DNA of 64,000 nucleotides from an uncultured Lachnospiraceae bacterium. GTDB lineage: Bacteria > Bacillota > Clostridia > Lachnospirales > Lachnospiraceae. The DNA lies in assembly GCA_910584915.1 (NCBI GenBank), contig CAJUDM010000016.1, positions 36,400 to 100,399 of the forward strand, given 5' to 3'. A model generated the notes under the pieces. It made no database searches. It saw nothing but the letters and a program-made list of their open reading frames with translations, and was not told the origin of the DNA. Below are positions 8,732 through 18,362 of the stretch, piece after piece. Position numbers and translations under genes: made by a program. Positions within the stretch are counted from its first letter, which is position 1. The number at the start of each line of letters is the position of its first letter.

Positions 8732-10045
8732 TTATTTTTCTACATATTCCAGTTCAATCAGCGCTGCCTTGCCTGTTATCTCCGCCTGCGCTATTTTATT
8801 GTGAAAAGGCTTCGCCTCTGCAAACTCCTGATCGATCACCCTCACATTTCTCTCGCTGATATAGTTCCATTTGTCTCCGATCTTTACTGCTCCCAGCCCC
8901 TCCGAAAAGGAAAGAGCATCCTCATATTGATACTCAATGACAACCTTCCCTGTCTCATCCATAAATCCCCACTTTTCGCCGTTTCCGACAGCAATGTAAC
9001 CGGATGACTCCGGCGCTTTCGCCTCTGCAAACCCGTTCTCACACAATCTCTCTCCATCGGTATTGATGAAATACCAGCTCTCCCCTGTCTTAACCATAGC
9101 TTTTCCGTCAGCAAATACCGCCCCCAGAGAATTGACCGCCACATCATCTAACGTAAAATCCACTACCGTCTCCCCGCTGTCTGTAATGATTCCCCATTTG
9201 CTCCCTTTCTTCACCGCCGCAGCCCCGCAGGCATTCGCTGTGATCTCCTCATATTGATGTGCCGGCGCCACACAATTAAAATCATAGTCGTAGTAGCTGT
9301 ACTTTCCGTTAACCTCCGCCAGAATATGGTTTCCGCTCATCCCATACACATCGTTTACTCCGGTCTCATCTACGCCATATTTATCCCCGTTTTGAAGGAT
9401 CGTATAGTATTTTCCTCCTTTTTTCACCGCCGCAAATCCATCTGCATTAAAACGGGATACTGCGTCGTATGATTCTGTCAGTATCTCTCTTCCGTTCTCA
9501 TCCACATAGCACCAGCCATTCTCCCCGCAGGCAGGCATAAAAAGATTTTCTTCTGTTGGTATTATCTCCTCATACTTAGTGACATTTACCGAATACACAT
9601 ATCTGTTCTCCTCGTAATACTCGATAAGCGCCTGATCTCCCGTCTGGTCTATCCCCCTTTTTACAAGCTCCATCCCCCTCTCCAGATCATAGCCTGCAAT
9701 ATAGGAATCTGATGTATTTATATATTCCTGCGTAGCCGCTGTGTTCTCAGCCGCTCTCTTTTCCACCAAATCGTTGTAAGAATCCATATCTCCATACTGA
9801 TAATAAGCATCCAAAAGCCGGCTCTCTATTTCCTCATTATCTCCGGTTTTACACTGTAGAGCCTCTTCATAAAGCGGTATGGCTCTCACCCACAACGCCT
9901 TTTTCGCATATTCATCAGCTTCTTTTGTCAGCTCCTGTTGTTTTTCCCTGCTTTCCGCCCCCGTCGCAGTTCTCAGAGAAAAAATCCAGCCAAGTGCCAG
10001 AAAAACTATAATCACCGCCGCCAATACCGCTTTTTTCCGTTTCAT
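8732..10045 (-). CDS. WG-repeat protein with N-terminal signal anchor
   Basis: 437 residues. An N-terminal hydrophobic anchor (VLAAVIIVFLALGWIFSL) is followed by a TPR-like helical section (about 35-135) and then repeated beta units of the WG type (WCYVDENGREIL, KWGIITDSGETVV, WYFINTDGERLC, KWGFMDETGKVVI, KWNYISERNVRVI). The protein is probably exported but membrane-tethered, with a beta-rich surface-exposed domain. It lies within the Tad operon between the prepilin peptidase and the FHA gene. AGGGGAACAGAGAG precedes the ATG. The specific role is not known; WG repeats occur in many Firmicutes surface proteins. Confidence 0.88.
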   Translation of the reverse strand: MKRKKAVLAAVIIVFLALGWIFSLRTATGAESREKQQELTKEADEYAKKALWVRAIPLYEEALQCKTGDNEEIESRLLDAYYQYGDMDSYNDLVEKRAAENTAATQEYINTSDSYIAGYDLERGMELVKRGIDQTGDQALIEYYEENRYVYSVNVTKYEEIIPTEENLFMPACGENGWCYVDENGREILTESYDAVSRFNADGFAAVKKGGKYYTILQNGDKYGVDETGVNDVYGMSGNHILAEVNGKYSYYDYDFNCVAPAHQYEEITANACGAAAVKKGSKWGIITDSGETVVDFTLDDVAVNSLGAVFADGKAMVKTGESWYFINTDGERLCENGFAEAKAPESSGYIAVGNGEKWGFMDETGKVVIEYQYEDALSFSEGLGAVKIGDKWNYISERNVRVIDQEFAEAKPFHNKIAQAEITGKAALIELEYVEK

Positions 10046-10057
10046 CTCTCTGTTCCC

Positions 10058-10711
10058 CTATAAAATGCATAAAGTGATCAATACTCCCAGATATAAAAAA
10101 GGTACTAATGCCACGCCGTCCTTCAATCCGATCTTTCTTCGGATCAACTGCACTACGGAATACACACAGCACAAAACTATGCCATAAAAAATCGCCCCGA
10201 TGATCCTCTGTCCCGTCAGATACAATCCCATAACAAAAACCAGCTTTACATCTCCGACTCCAAGCTGCCTCCTTGACAAAATATAGCACAGCAGAAAAAT
10301 AAGCCCTCCCGCCAGTCCGCCTGCCAGCGATTGGAATGCCTGCGCCATCCCGCTTTCCGTATGCATAATAATATGTATGCCCGTTATAGATGCCCACGCC
10401 ATCAGCATGCCGATCAGAAACCGGTTCGGTATGCGGTGTTGCCTGTGATCCGTCACCGCCAACACCGACATTCCCCAAATCAAAACGTAATGCAGAAATA
10501 CAGCGGGCAGTTCCCAATCGGCGAGTCTTGTCATTCCTATCACAAATACCACTGAAAATGTCAGACACATCACGATGATCATCGATGCGGAATATATCAT
10601 GCTTCCTTTTCTGCTCATTTCCAATGAATGCTTTTTATCGTAAACACATAACGTTATATAGCTGCCCGACGTCACTAAAACAGCGCCAAGAAACGCACTT
10701 ATTATCTCCAT
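10058..10711 (-). CDS. Prepilin peptidase, A24 family (TadV/CpaA-type)
   Basis: 217-residue polytopic membrane protease. The catalytic aspartates of the A24 family are visible: D88 in TDHRQHRIPN and D154 in GVGDVKL. It lacks the cysteine-rich N-terminal domain, as usual for TadV/CpaA; a stand-alone version of that domain is encoded at 5985-6461. It would cleave the leader of the Flp-type pilin and pseudopilins at the cytoplasmic membrane face. It lies in the Tad operon, 9 bp after the TadE-like gene, with AAGG before the ATG. Confidence 0.92.
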   Translation of the reverse strand: MEIISAFLGAVLVTSGSYITLCVYDKKHSLEMSRKGSMIYSASMIIVMCLTFSVVFVIGMTRLADWELPAVFLHYVLIWGMSVLAVTDHRQHRIPNRFLIGMLMAWASITGIHIIMHTESGMAQAFQSLAGGLAGGLIFLLCYILSRRQLGVGDVKLVFVMGLYLTGQRIIGAIFYGIVLCCVYSVVQLIRRKIGLKDGVALVPFLYLGVLITLCIL

Positions 10712-10720
10712 AACATACCT

Positions 10721-11584
10721 TCACAGTTTCGTGATCCCATACTTACTCAGCTTCTCTCCATCTCCGTCCACCCAACCCGCGACAGAAACGCGCTGCACGA
10801 CATGTATCTCCGTCTCCGGCATAATGTACGCCAGAAAACTCATATCAACATCATAACTGACCACGATATCGATCATCCGCCCGGCTCCTTCTTTTTCACA
10901 AAACACTGTACTTCCCGAAAAATCAAGCCCCGCATAACCGTCCTTTACACCGTAAGCCCGAAGGTACTCATCCGCAGACATGTCTCCCTGTTCCAGATAT
11001 TTTTTCGTGAGTCCTGTCGCCGCCGCTGTCCCGATCAGACTCTTTGCCTCATATCTCAACTCATATACACCGATATAGATCATGCCGGCCAACAGCGATT
11101 TTGGATTGCTGAACAGATCTTTTAAGCCGGCGGCGGAACTCTGAACAGAATCCACAGCCGCTCCGGTATCTTCTCTCAGTCTGTCCATCTGAGCCGCCAC
11201 TTCTTCAAAAGACTCCTCGCTCAGTTCCAGATTTTCCACGCTCTGCACCGTACCGCCTATGCTGCCGGAAAGCGTTTCGATCTTATTTAAAGAATCCACC
11301 ACCTGGTTTGCGGTATCATTGATCCTCGCTGTATGGGGGCTTCCATCCGCTGCCAGCGTATTTTCCGCATCGTTCAGCCCAAGCGCCGAATAGAGGTAAA
11401 GATAGCTTGCCATTTCATGGGCGGCAGAATTGATCGCAAACTGAACCTTATTATGCAGCATAAAAATATTGATCAGATAGATAACGGCCACCACCACCAT
11501 GATAAACGCGGTAAAGGAAAGAACCGCCTCCACCACCATCATGCCGCTCTCCGAATTTTTCCGCTGTGCAGTTTCTCTTTCCAT
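10721..11584 (-). CDS. TadE/TadG-like pseudopilin
   Basis: 287 residues with a short positively charged start, then GMMVVEAVLSFTAFIMVVVA, the class of N-terminal helix found in TadE/TadG minor pilins (Gly followed by hydrophobic residues and a Glu at +5 or +6). The rest is a soluble extracytoplasmic domain with a Gln/Ser/Asp-rich helical middle and a mixed C-terminus. The stop of the preceding 832-residue gene and this start are 1 bp apart, so translation is probably coupled. It is probably a minor pilin subunit; no closer assignment can be made. Confidence 0.82.
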   Translation of the reverse strand: MERETAQRKNSESGMMVVEAVLSFTAFIMVVVAVIYLINIFMLHNKVQFAINSAAHEMASYLYLYSALGLNDAENTLAADGSPHTARINDTANQVVDSLNKIETLSGSIGGTVQSVENLELSEESFEEVAAQMDRLREDTGAAVDSVQSSAAGLKDLFSNPKSLLAGMIYIGVYELRYEAKSLIGTAAATGLTKKYLEQGDMSADEYLRAYGVKDGYAGLDFSGSTVFCEKEGAGRMIDIVVSYDVDMSFLAYIMPETEIHVVQRVSVAGWVDGDGEKLSKYGITKL

Positions 11585-11585
11585 A

Positions 11586-14084
11586 TTAATAGCCTCTCGT
11601 CACTGTAAACTGATATGCATTTTTTTCAAATCTGCTCAGTTCGCCATATGTGTCATCAGAAGTCATCTGTCTCGCAAACCCATCCGGCATCACGACAAAA
11701 TCAAGATGTACCGCGCAGGTCGCGTCCACGGCGGTCACCGCCTCCGACAATTTCCAGTTCAACGATTTCAATACCGCTCCTCTGTCCGGTCCGAGCCTTT
11801 CCCGCACCGTATTCACATTCAACATGATCAGGTTCCCGGTTCTCCTCTCCACCTGCTCCGATGTCGTCATGGCAATCATCATGACCATTAGATACTGCTC
11901 GTAATTCATCCGCAGTTTTTTCTGACCGCCCGAGGAACTCCCTGAACCGGAATCAACGCCTGAAAATCCTCCCGCGTCAGACCCAAGCAAATTTTTGATC
12001 TCCGCATATGTTGTCAGATCTCCCAAATCTTTCTTGATCAGCACGACCGAATTTCCTTTTTTCAGTTCTTCCCAGTCCCCATATGTCTCCATTCCCGCCA
12101 CTGCCGCCCGCAGCGCTCCCGCCACCGCAATTCCCAATATGGGATTTATCGTGCTACAGGCATCTTTAACATCTCTGATAGCGCCATTAATCTCTTTAAC
12201 TTTATAAGTCGCCCCCATATTGGCAACAGCTCGAAATGCCAGGATCCGGTTTCTGGCAAGATTCAGATTTTCTTTGGAAGAATTATTTCCTCCCAGAAGA
12301 TACTCCAGCTCTGCGCCGTACAGATAGTTTACCTCCGGTCCCATTTTTACGCCTGTCAGACTTACCGCCTCTTCCTCGCTTTCCTTCACATTCGTGATGC
12401 GGCTTGAAAACATGCCAAAATCATAACTCACCGTATAAACCTTCAGAAGAAGCTTGTTTCCAGCTTCAGCAGCACTGTTCATCCCAAAATAGGAAACCGC
12501 TTCTTTTATCATGTTGGTGAGCACAAAATTTCCCTCCGTCTCCCCCTCGCCGAATCCAAATTCCTCCGGTATATTCCTCGCCGTAGTCTGCTCATCTTTG
12601 CTGAGAGCCGTTTCCCGCTCTTTCAGCTTATCGTTTGCCTCATTTTTTTGCTTTTCATACTTTGCCGTATCTCCCTCGCCAGAGAAACATTTATTCAGAG
12701 ATTCAAACAATGCCTTATAAGATTCATTTGTCTGAAAATTATAGTATTTTTCTTCTTTTAACGGTTCTTCATATTCCGTTATGGATGAGGCACATCCCAG
12801 GTAATCATCTCTGACAGAAATAAGTGTCTGACATGTACCTGTATGCATGTTTTGATATTCGCTGTTAATATTATACAGATCGATATTGTTTGTTTTTATT
12901 TCCGCCGCCAGATTGACATAATTGTCCGCGCTGTAGTCACCGGCATTCCCAAACAGTTCTTCCATCTTTTTCAGATCATTCCGGATTCCCTCTTCCAGGT
13001 CACTGTCGATCCTATTTTCCGCCAGTGTTTTCTCCAGTTCTCTCTTTGCTGTCTGAAGCTTCCCTATCTCTCTCTTTACTTTATCCGCCCTGTCATTCAG
13101 CTCTGACACCAGCTCCTCAAAATTATCGAAATCCACAGGCTCTGAAATCCCTGCCTCTACATATTTCTTCCTTGTCTTATCAAATTTTTCTCCCAGCTTA
13201 TTTCTTCGCGCCTCGCTGTCCGCGTCATATCTGTCCCCCATTTCGATCAGTTCTTTTTCCCAGTCCGACAAACTCTCATCTTCCTTTAAATTCTGTTCTT
13301 TCCTTCGCGCCGCCGCGATCTCGCTTTCATGGGTCACATAATCTCTATAGATCTGATAGCTGGAGGAATCGCTGATCTCCTTATAATCCCTTTTGGTAGT
13401 TTCGTATTGACGGTTGATCTCTGCGATATAACCCGGATACTGATTCACCATGGCGAGGATCTCATAATAATCTTTTGCCTTTTCCAGAACCTTCCCCGCC
13501 TGATCGTCCAGTTTGGTCTTGGCATTGATCACCTTCGCCTCCCCGGCAGTGTTTTCCACATTTTCTATCGCCTCCAGCACAGCCTCCCCGTTTCCCGCGA
13601 GCTGTTGGGCGATCCGAAACCGCATAAAATCTCCGATCTGGGTCGTTAAAATTTCTTCATTTCCGAGATTCGCCCCCGGAACCGGCGTAAAGGATACTTC
13701 CACCTGTGCATTCTGATAGGGCATAAATCCCTCATAGCTGGTATTCAATCCCCACCTCTCCTGCGCGTTCTCAAAATATTGCCTCGAGATTGTATTTTGA
13801 TTCGGCTTAAAAGAACTTACCATATATCCCTCAAGTTCCTTTAGTGCCGCCTTCCCTTCGTCATTCTGCGTCACCGCAAACAAGCCATACAGCTCTTTTA
13901 ACAGGTTATCATATTCGCTGATCACTGCCTCGCCATAATTATCCGCTGTCATCAGCGCCTGGTTGCTGTACAGTTTTATTCTGGCAAGATCCGTCAAAAA
14001 GCCGGTAAAAAAGATCGTAGGCACCATGATCAATGTCACCATGACCGTAATAGAACCCTTCGTCCGCCTCAAAAATAGTTTCAT
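11586..14084 (-). CDS. Large TadG-like/DUF5702-type pilus-associated protein
   Basis: 832 residues. The N-terminus (TKGSITVMVTLIMVPTIFFT) is a TadG-type hydrophobic helix with a pilin-like junction, followed by a long, mostly helical extracytoplasmic region (coiled-coil stretches about 240-350 and 470-510) and a more globular C-terminus. The architecture matches the DUF5702 proteins found in Firmicutes Tad loci (family named from memory). It lies in the Tad operon between two smaller TadE-like genes. It may be a tip or anchor subunit; this is inference from size and position. Confidence 0.82.
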   Translation of the reverse strand: MKLFLRRTKGSITVMVTLIMVPTIFFTGFLTDLARIKLYSNQALMTADNYGEAVISEYDNLLKELYGLFAVTQNDEGKAALKELEGYMVSSFKPNQNTISRQYFENAQERWGLNTSYEGFMPYQNAQVEVSFTPVPGANLGNEEILTTQIGDFMRFRIAQQLAGNGEAVLEAIENVENTAGEAKVINAKTKLDDQAGKVLEKAKDYYEILAMVNQYPGYIAEINRQYETTKRDYKEISDSSSYQIYRDYVTHESEIAAARRKEQNLKEDESLSDWEKELIEMGDRYDADSEARRNKLGEKFDKTRKKYVEAGISEPVDFDNFEELVSELNDRADKVKREIGKLQTAKRELEKTLAENRIDSDLEEGIRNDLKKMEELFGNAGDYSADNYVNLAAEIKTNNIDLYNINSEYQNMHTGTCQTLISVRDDYLGCASSITEYEEPLKEEKYYNFQTNESYKALFESLNKCFSGEGDTAKYEKQKNEANDKLKERETALSKDEQTTARNIPEEFGFGEGETEGNFVLTNMIKEAVSYFGMNSAAEAGNKLLLKVYTVSYDFGMFSSRITNVKESEEEAVSLTGVKMGPEVNYLYGAELEYLLGGNNSSKENLNLARNRILAFRAVANMGATYKVKEINGAIRDVKDACSTINPILGIAVAGALRAAVAGMETYGDWEELKKGNSVVLIKKDLGDLTTYAEIKNLLGSDAGGFSGVDSGSGSSSGGQKKLRMNYEQYLMVMMIAMTTSEQVERRTGNLIMLNVNTVRERLGPDRGAVLKSLNWKLSEAVTAVDATCAVHLDFVVMPDGFARQMTSDDTYGELSRFEKNAYQFTVTRGY

Positions 14085-14105
14085 AATACTATCTGCCTTT
14101 ATCCT

Positions 14106-14834
14106 TTAGCCTCGTTCATTCACGCCGAATTTCTCTTTAAAGCTGTTGTAATAACCGCTCACCTTATCCAACAGCTCTGTCGCCTTCTCACCGATCGATG
14201 TCTGTTTCATAACATCTATCACAAAATCAGTATTCCGGATCATGTCGTCTCCGTTGGTTATGACCGCCTTTCCGGTCACGGAAATTGTCATTGTATCCGG
14301 GATCCCAACTATTTTAAGACTAATCGCCGGTTTCACCGTCTGTGTCGCCGTCACAGTGATCGTCTTATACACAATATAGTTTTTATTTTCCACACTTAAC
14401 TCCACATTGGAACCGTCGTCAAAAAACATATGGCCGCACATGGAGCGGAAAAAAGTTTCAAATTCTCTCTTGTCAAACTCCATAAAAAAGAATCTGTACG
14501 GAAACCGATAGGAGGTCTCACCGAAACTGCTCCCCCTGCCGCTGACTGTCGTCCCCCCGCCGCCGCTGTACGACATATCGCCAAACGCTTCCACATAGGT
14601 ATCCGAATCCACATTCTTATAGTAGATAAGCGCATTCTGCACATTCGCCTGCAGGTTCGCCTTCTGGCACATAAAAATAGAGGCATAGTAGAGAGCAAGC
14701 ACCATGATCAGACAAAAGGGCAGCAGGATAGTGGCTTCTACTATTTCTGCTACGCCGCTTTCGTCTGAGAAAATGGTATTTTGAATTATATTTTTCTTTT
14801 GCTGCCATTTATAATTTTGATAAGGCTCATGCAT
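14106..14834 (-). CDS. TadE-like pseudopilin
   Basis: 242 residues from the ATG at 14834, which has AAAGG six bases upstream; an upstream ATG at 14879 has a weaker site. A cytoplasmic N-terminus of about 30 residues leads to SGVAEIVEATILLPFCLIMV, a TadE-type helix with Glu residues just after the Gly. The extracytoplasmic domain carries a Gly/Ser-rich turn (YSGGGGTTVSGRGSS). It lies 86 bp downstream of the Flp-like pilin gene and is probably a minor pilin. Conserved disulfide partners cannot be judged without an alignment. Confidence 0.85.
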   Translation of the reverse strand: MHEPYQNYKWQQKKNIIQNTIFSDESGVAEIVEATILLPFCLIMVLALYYASIFMCQKANLQANVQNALIYYKNVDSDTYVEAFGDMSYSGGGGTTVSGRGSSFGETSYRFPYRFFFMEFDKREFETFFRSMCGHMFFDDGSNVELSVENKNYIVYKTITVTATQTVKPAISLKIVGIPDTMTISVTGKAVITNGDDMIRNTDFVIDVMKQTSIGEKATELLDKVSGYYNSFKEKFGVNERG

Positions 14835-14920
14835 ATTATGCCTTTCTAATATTACATATTTTGGGGGAATAACTAGCATCTAACGCATTCTCCATATTCC
14901 TTAAAGGATTTGGGTATTGC

Positions 14921-15172
14921 TTAATTAGGCACTGTTAAATTTCCTTTACCTATACTCCCGGCTCCATCACTTCCAAATATTTTGTCTGCAACATCATTCC
15001 ACCAATTTTGAATAGCTTTCCAAAATACTGCACAAAGCAAAACAGTAATCAAAAGTATAAGAACTGTTGCTACAAGAGGTGACACCCCCATCTCATCCTT
15101 CCTGAAATCCTCAATAAAATTCTTCACCCTGAATCTCGTACAAATAATAAAACTATCCAATGCATTCAGCAT
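14921..15172 (-). CDS. Flp-type major pilin candidate
   Basis: 83 residues. A basic N-terminal segment (about 30 residues) ends in DEMG, followed by VSPLVATVLILLITVLLCAV, one hydrophobic helix, and a short polar tail. Length, position between tadC and tadE, and the excellent GGAGGAGAGAAGG site (high expression expected) fit the Flp1-type pilin of Firmicutes Tad systems. The predicted cleavage after Gly gives a mature protein starting VSPLVAT, closer to the N-termini of archaeal type IV pilins than to the usual GVGVVEIILI of Flp1. Cleavage by the A24 peptidase at 10058-10711 is inferred. Confidence 0.8.
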   Translation of the reverse strand: MLNALDSFIICTRFRVKNFIEDFRKDEMGVSPLVATVLILLITVLLCAVFWKAIQNWWNDVADKIFGSDGAGSIGKGNLTVPN

Positions 15173-15212
15173 CCTTCTCTCCTCCTTTGAATTTTTATAT
15201 TTGATCCGGCGA

Positions 15213-16256
15213 TTAAAAATTGAAGCCGCTTATCACCGGAACAATGACAAGAATAATAATCCCCACAAACATCAGAAGCGTCGGTATCAGGAGCTTGCTC
15301 TGTATCTTCTCCCCCATCCTTCTCGCATTATGTTTGTGCTCTGACCAGCTCTCCTCATTCAACTGTCTGAATAACTTCACGATCTCCGCATTTCCTTTGG
15401 AAATATTCTGTATGATCGCTGTCGCCAGTTTTGTCGTATATTTGTTGCTGCACCTGTCGAGAAATTTTGTATAGGCCTCCACCGGCGAAACGTTGTTGTC
15501 AAAATCTATCAGCACCCTGTTCATTTCCTCATATAACGTCCCTCTCCCCCTGCTGGCAAGCTTCCACGCCTGGCTTACCTCCATCCCGGCTACCGTCAAC
15601 AGCGCCAGCTTGGACACCACCTGCGGAAACTGCCGCTCGATCTCTTCCGCCCTTCTGTTTACCACCACATTGACATTGTCATAGGGGATATATCCCATCA
15701 GCGCAAAAATCGCGAAGGCAATTGCCGCCGCCACAATGCTTCTTGTCCCCATCCCCAGCGCCAGCGTAAATCCCAGTGTTCCGAAAAACACGCTGACTCC
15801 GAGAATAATATAGCCCCAGAGCGCCCCCAAAAGATAATAGGTATAATTCATAGCCTCTCTCTTTTCCTTGAACTGCTGGCACTTCTGGTTCAGCTTTTTT
15901 ATCGTCTGATTCGTCATATCCCATCTCATAAGCTGCATCAGCCGGTATCCGGCGGCAGGGATCAGATCCAGTCCGCTGATCTTCCCCTTACTGTACTTTT
16001 CCAGCAGTTTTTTGCTCTCCTCCATCTTCCGCCGGATCTTTTTTGCCTCCCTCTTTCTCGCGGCGTCCTTCAGCTCTCCTGTCTGTTTTATATCCTCCAC
16101 GAGCATATTCAGTGCAATCTTCCCCTGCTTTATCTTCTCCATCTCTGTTTCCCTGCAGGCGGTCAGCAAAGCCCCCGTAATATTTTCATCCGCCGTAAAA
16201 AACAAAAGGAAAAAGAAAACAAATACCGCTGTTGCCAATATCATACAAATGACCAT
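15213..16256 (-). CDS. tadC: TadC-like type II secretion F-domain membrane protein
   Basis: About 347 residues. An N-terminal membrane segment, a charged cytoplasmic stretch (about 30-130), two central membrane helices (TYYLLGALWGYIILGVSVFF and the following segment), then the conserved T2SSF cytoplasmic helical domain (FPQVVSKLALLTVAGMEVSQ, LRQLNEESW-like) and a final membrane helix. TadC with TadB forms the inner-membrane platform that the TadA ATPase drives. The ATG at 16256 is six bases after GGGGG; the ATG at 16262 is too close to that site. Confidence 0.9.
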   Translation of the reverse strand: MVICMILATAVFVFFFLLFFTADENITGALLTACRETEMEKIKQGKIALNMLVEDIKQTGELKDAARKREAKKIRRKMEESKKLLEKYSKGKISGLDLIPAAGYRLMQLMRWDMTNQTIKKLNQKCQQFKEKREAMNYTYYLLGALWGYIILGVSVFFGTLGFTLALGMGTRSIVAAAIAFAIFALMGYIPYDNVNVVVNRRAEEIERQFPQVVSKLALLTVAGMEVSQAWKLASRGRGTLYEEMNRVLIDFDNNVSPVEAYTKFLDRCSNKYTTKLATAIIQNISKGNAEIVKLFRQLNEESWSEHKHNARRMGEKIQSKLLIPTLLMFVGIIILVIVPVISGFNF

Positions 16257-16266
16257 GTACATCCCC

Positions 16267-17025
16267 CTATACCTCTATATCGCCGGCTCTCGACGCCAAC
16301 ACATAAGAGATTCCGAAAATAATAAGCGCCACTGTCGCCGCCAGATGTCCCGCCGCCGTAGTGAACAGGGCGTCCAACAGACCACCGCCCATAGCGGACA
16401 TCGCTATGACTATCACAATGGGCATCACCAGCATCATATTGGTTTCCGATTTTGCAGAGGTGATCGTTGTCTGGATCTCCTGCTCGATCTCGATCTTGTC
16501 TCCGATGATTTCCTGCGTCTGCACCAAAATATCTCCAAACCTGTCGCTCTTTCCCTCGATGACAGAGTAGATCGTCGCAAAACTGTGAATATCTTCAATA
16601 CCGCTGCGCGCCGCGAAATCCTCGAATAATACCTTCAGTTCGATGCCGCCGTTTTCATACTGAAGGAGGATATTCTCCACTTCCTTCACAATATCCGCCT
16701 TCCCGCTGTAAGATATCTTCAAGTCCTTTAAAGCCGATCTTACTGCCTGCACTTCCACATTTCCCGCTCTGACCGCAACGCTCATCGATTCCAGAAAATC
16801 TCTGAACTGCAGCCGTAACATCTTCTGCCGTCTTCTGATCACGGCGGTCTGGTACATCTTTTCCAGATAAACTCCGCCCGCCAGGCCGATCACGACCGAT
16901 ATACTCAATATGTGATAAAACAGCCATGCGATCACAGCGATCAAGATGCTGCTCATGATATACGCCAAAATATGTTCCGCCTTTTTCATATTGCACTTGT
17001 AATAGATCGGCATCTTCCGGTTCAT
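16267..17025 (-). CDS. tadB: TadB-like type II secretion F-domain membrane protein
   Basis: 252 residues. Two N-terminal membrane helices (ILIAVIAWLFYHILSISVVI region), a cytoplasmic helical T2SSF domain (FRDFLESMSVAVRAGNVEVQ; SVIEGKSDRFGDILVQT), and two C-terminal membrane helices. It is the TadB partner of TadC in the pilus assembly platform. Its ATG overlaps the TGA of tadA (ATGA), and the ribosome site GGAGG lies inside the tadA end, so translation is coupled. Confidence 0.9.
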   Translation of the reverse strand: MNRKMPIYYKCNMKKAEHILAYIMSSILIAVIAWLFYHILSISVVIGLAGGVYLEKMYQTAVIRRRQKMLRLQFRDFLESMSVAVRAGNVEVQAVRSALKDLKISYSGKADIVKEVENILLQYENGGIELKVLFEDFAARSGIEDIHSFATIYSVIEGKSDRFGDILVQTQEIIGDKIEIEQEIQTTITSAKSETNMMLVMPIVIVIAMSAMGGGLLDALFTTAAGHLAATVALIIFGISYVLASRAGDIEV

Positions 17026-18308
17026 TTCTTTTCTTCCTCCAGATAGTCGTAAATACCGCTGCTGATAAATTTATCAGGATGTACCATCTTATTTTCTGTC
17101 CTTTTCAATATACCGGAAACCTTCCTCAGTGTCGTATATTCATCCTCCTCAAAGCGGAACAGGGGATTCAACAATATTTTTCCGTTTTCCAGAGCTGCCA
17201 CTTCCGTAATCTCCATCGTCTTTCTGGAACTGTCCCTCATTCTCGCCAGATGGATAATGATATCCACAGCGGAAGCGATCTGCTGTCTGATCGCTTCCAA
17301 CGGCAGGCCGGCCGCTCCGCTTAACACCATCGTTTCCAGGCGGCTCAGCATATCTTCGGCAGAATTGGCATGTCCGGTTGAGAGAGAACCGTCATGTCCC
17401 GTGTTCATAGCCTGCAGCATATCCAGAGCCTCAGCTCCCCGTACCTCACCGACCACTATCCGCTCGGGCCTCATTCGAAGAGAGGATTTTATCAGATCAC
17501 GCATGGAAATTTCTCCGGCTCCGGCAGAGTTTGCATTTCTCGTCTCAAGCCTTACCAGATTCGGCAGGTTTCTGATCTGCAATTCTGCCGAATCTTCTAT
17601 CGTAATGATCCGCTCCGTTTTTGGTATGTAATTGGAGAGCGCATTCAAAAAAGTGGTTTTTCCTGATCCTGTTCCCCCGCTGATAAAAATGTTGTATTTT
17701 GCCCTGACCAGTTTTTCCAGAAAAATTGCCGCTTCCGATGTGATAGAGCCGTAATTTATCAATTTCTGTATCGTCATTCCCTCCTCCGGGAAACGCCTGA
17801 TCGTAACGATAGGGCCATTCAGCGCGATCGGTTCAAGCACCACGTTTACACGGGATCCATCTGCCAGTCTGGTATCGACAATAGGATTGCTCTCGTTGAC
17901 TGAACGCCCCATATCCTGCACAAACTTTGTGATGATATTTCTCAGCTTTTCCTGACTCTCAAACTTGTCCTCTATCTGCTCTAACTTTCCGTCCCGCTCC
18001 ACAAAAATACAGTCATAACCGTTTATCATGACTTCCGTAATGCTTTTGTCCGCAATAATCTTTCCTAATATACCGAGTCCCCTGATAGATTCAAATACCG
18101 TGTCCGCCAGGCTTCTTTTCTTTCGGAAAGAAAGAGAGGAATAGTAAGATGCCGCTTCCGGATCCGTCATCTCCGCCTGCTTCATTCGAGAGTCCATCAT
18201 CTCCTCTATCCGTGCTTTCAATTTCTCATCAGACAGTTCCGAGTAACTTGGATCTCGACTGACCAACTCCCGTATTTTTCCTGTCTCTTCCGTAAAAAAA
18301 TCCTTCAT
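17022..18308 (-). CDS. tadA: TadA/CpaF pilus assembly ATPase
   Basis: 428 residues from the ATG at 18308 (AGAGGA seven bases upstream; the frame can extend to a TTG at 18347). It is a secretion ATPase of the VirB11/GspE type: N-terminal domain with INGYDCIFVERDGK, Walker A GGTGSGKTT (about 211-219), ITIEDSAEL (Asp box), RMRPERIVVGEVRGAEAL (Walker B region) and STGHANS (His box). It powers pilus polymerisation from the cytoplasmic face. It lies 54 bp downstream of the CpaE-like gene. Confidence 0.96.
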   Translation of the reverse strand: MKDFFTEETGKIRELVSRDPSYSELSDEKLKARIEEMMDSRMKQAEMTDPEAASYYSSLSFRKKRSLADTVFESIRGLGILGKIIADKSITEVMINGYDCIFVERDGKLEQIEDKFESQEKLRNIITKFVQDMGRSVNESNPIVDTRLADGSRVNVVLEPIALNGPIVTIRRFPEEGMTIQKLINYGSITSEAAIFLEKLVRAKYNIFISGGTGSGKTTFLNALSNYIPKTERIITIEDSAELQIRNLPNLVRLETRNANSAGAGEISMRDLIKSSLRMRPERIVVGEVRGAEALDMLQAMNTGHDGSLSTGHANSAEDMLSRLETMVLSGAAGLPLEAIRQQIASAVDIIIHLARMRDSSRKTMEITEVAALENGKILLNPLFRFEEDEYTTLRKVSGILKRTENKMVHPDKFISSGIYDYLEEEKK

Positions 18309-18362
18309 TATATTTTCCTCTGATATTGGCTTCCTGTTATTTTTCAACAGTATTTTTTGTCT

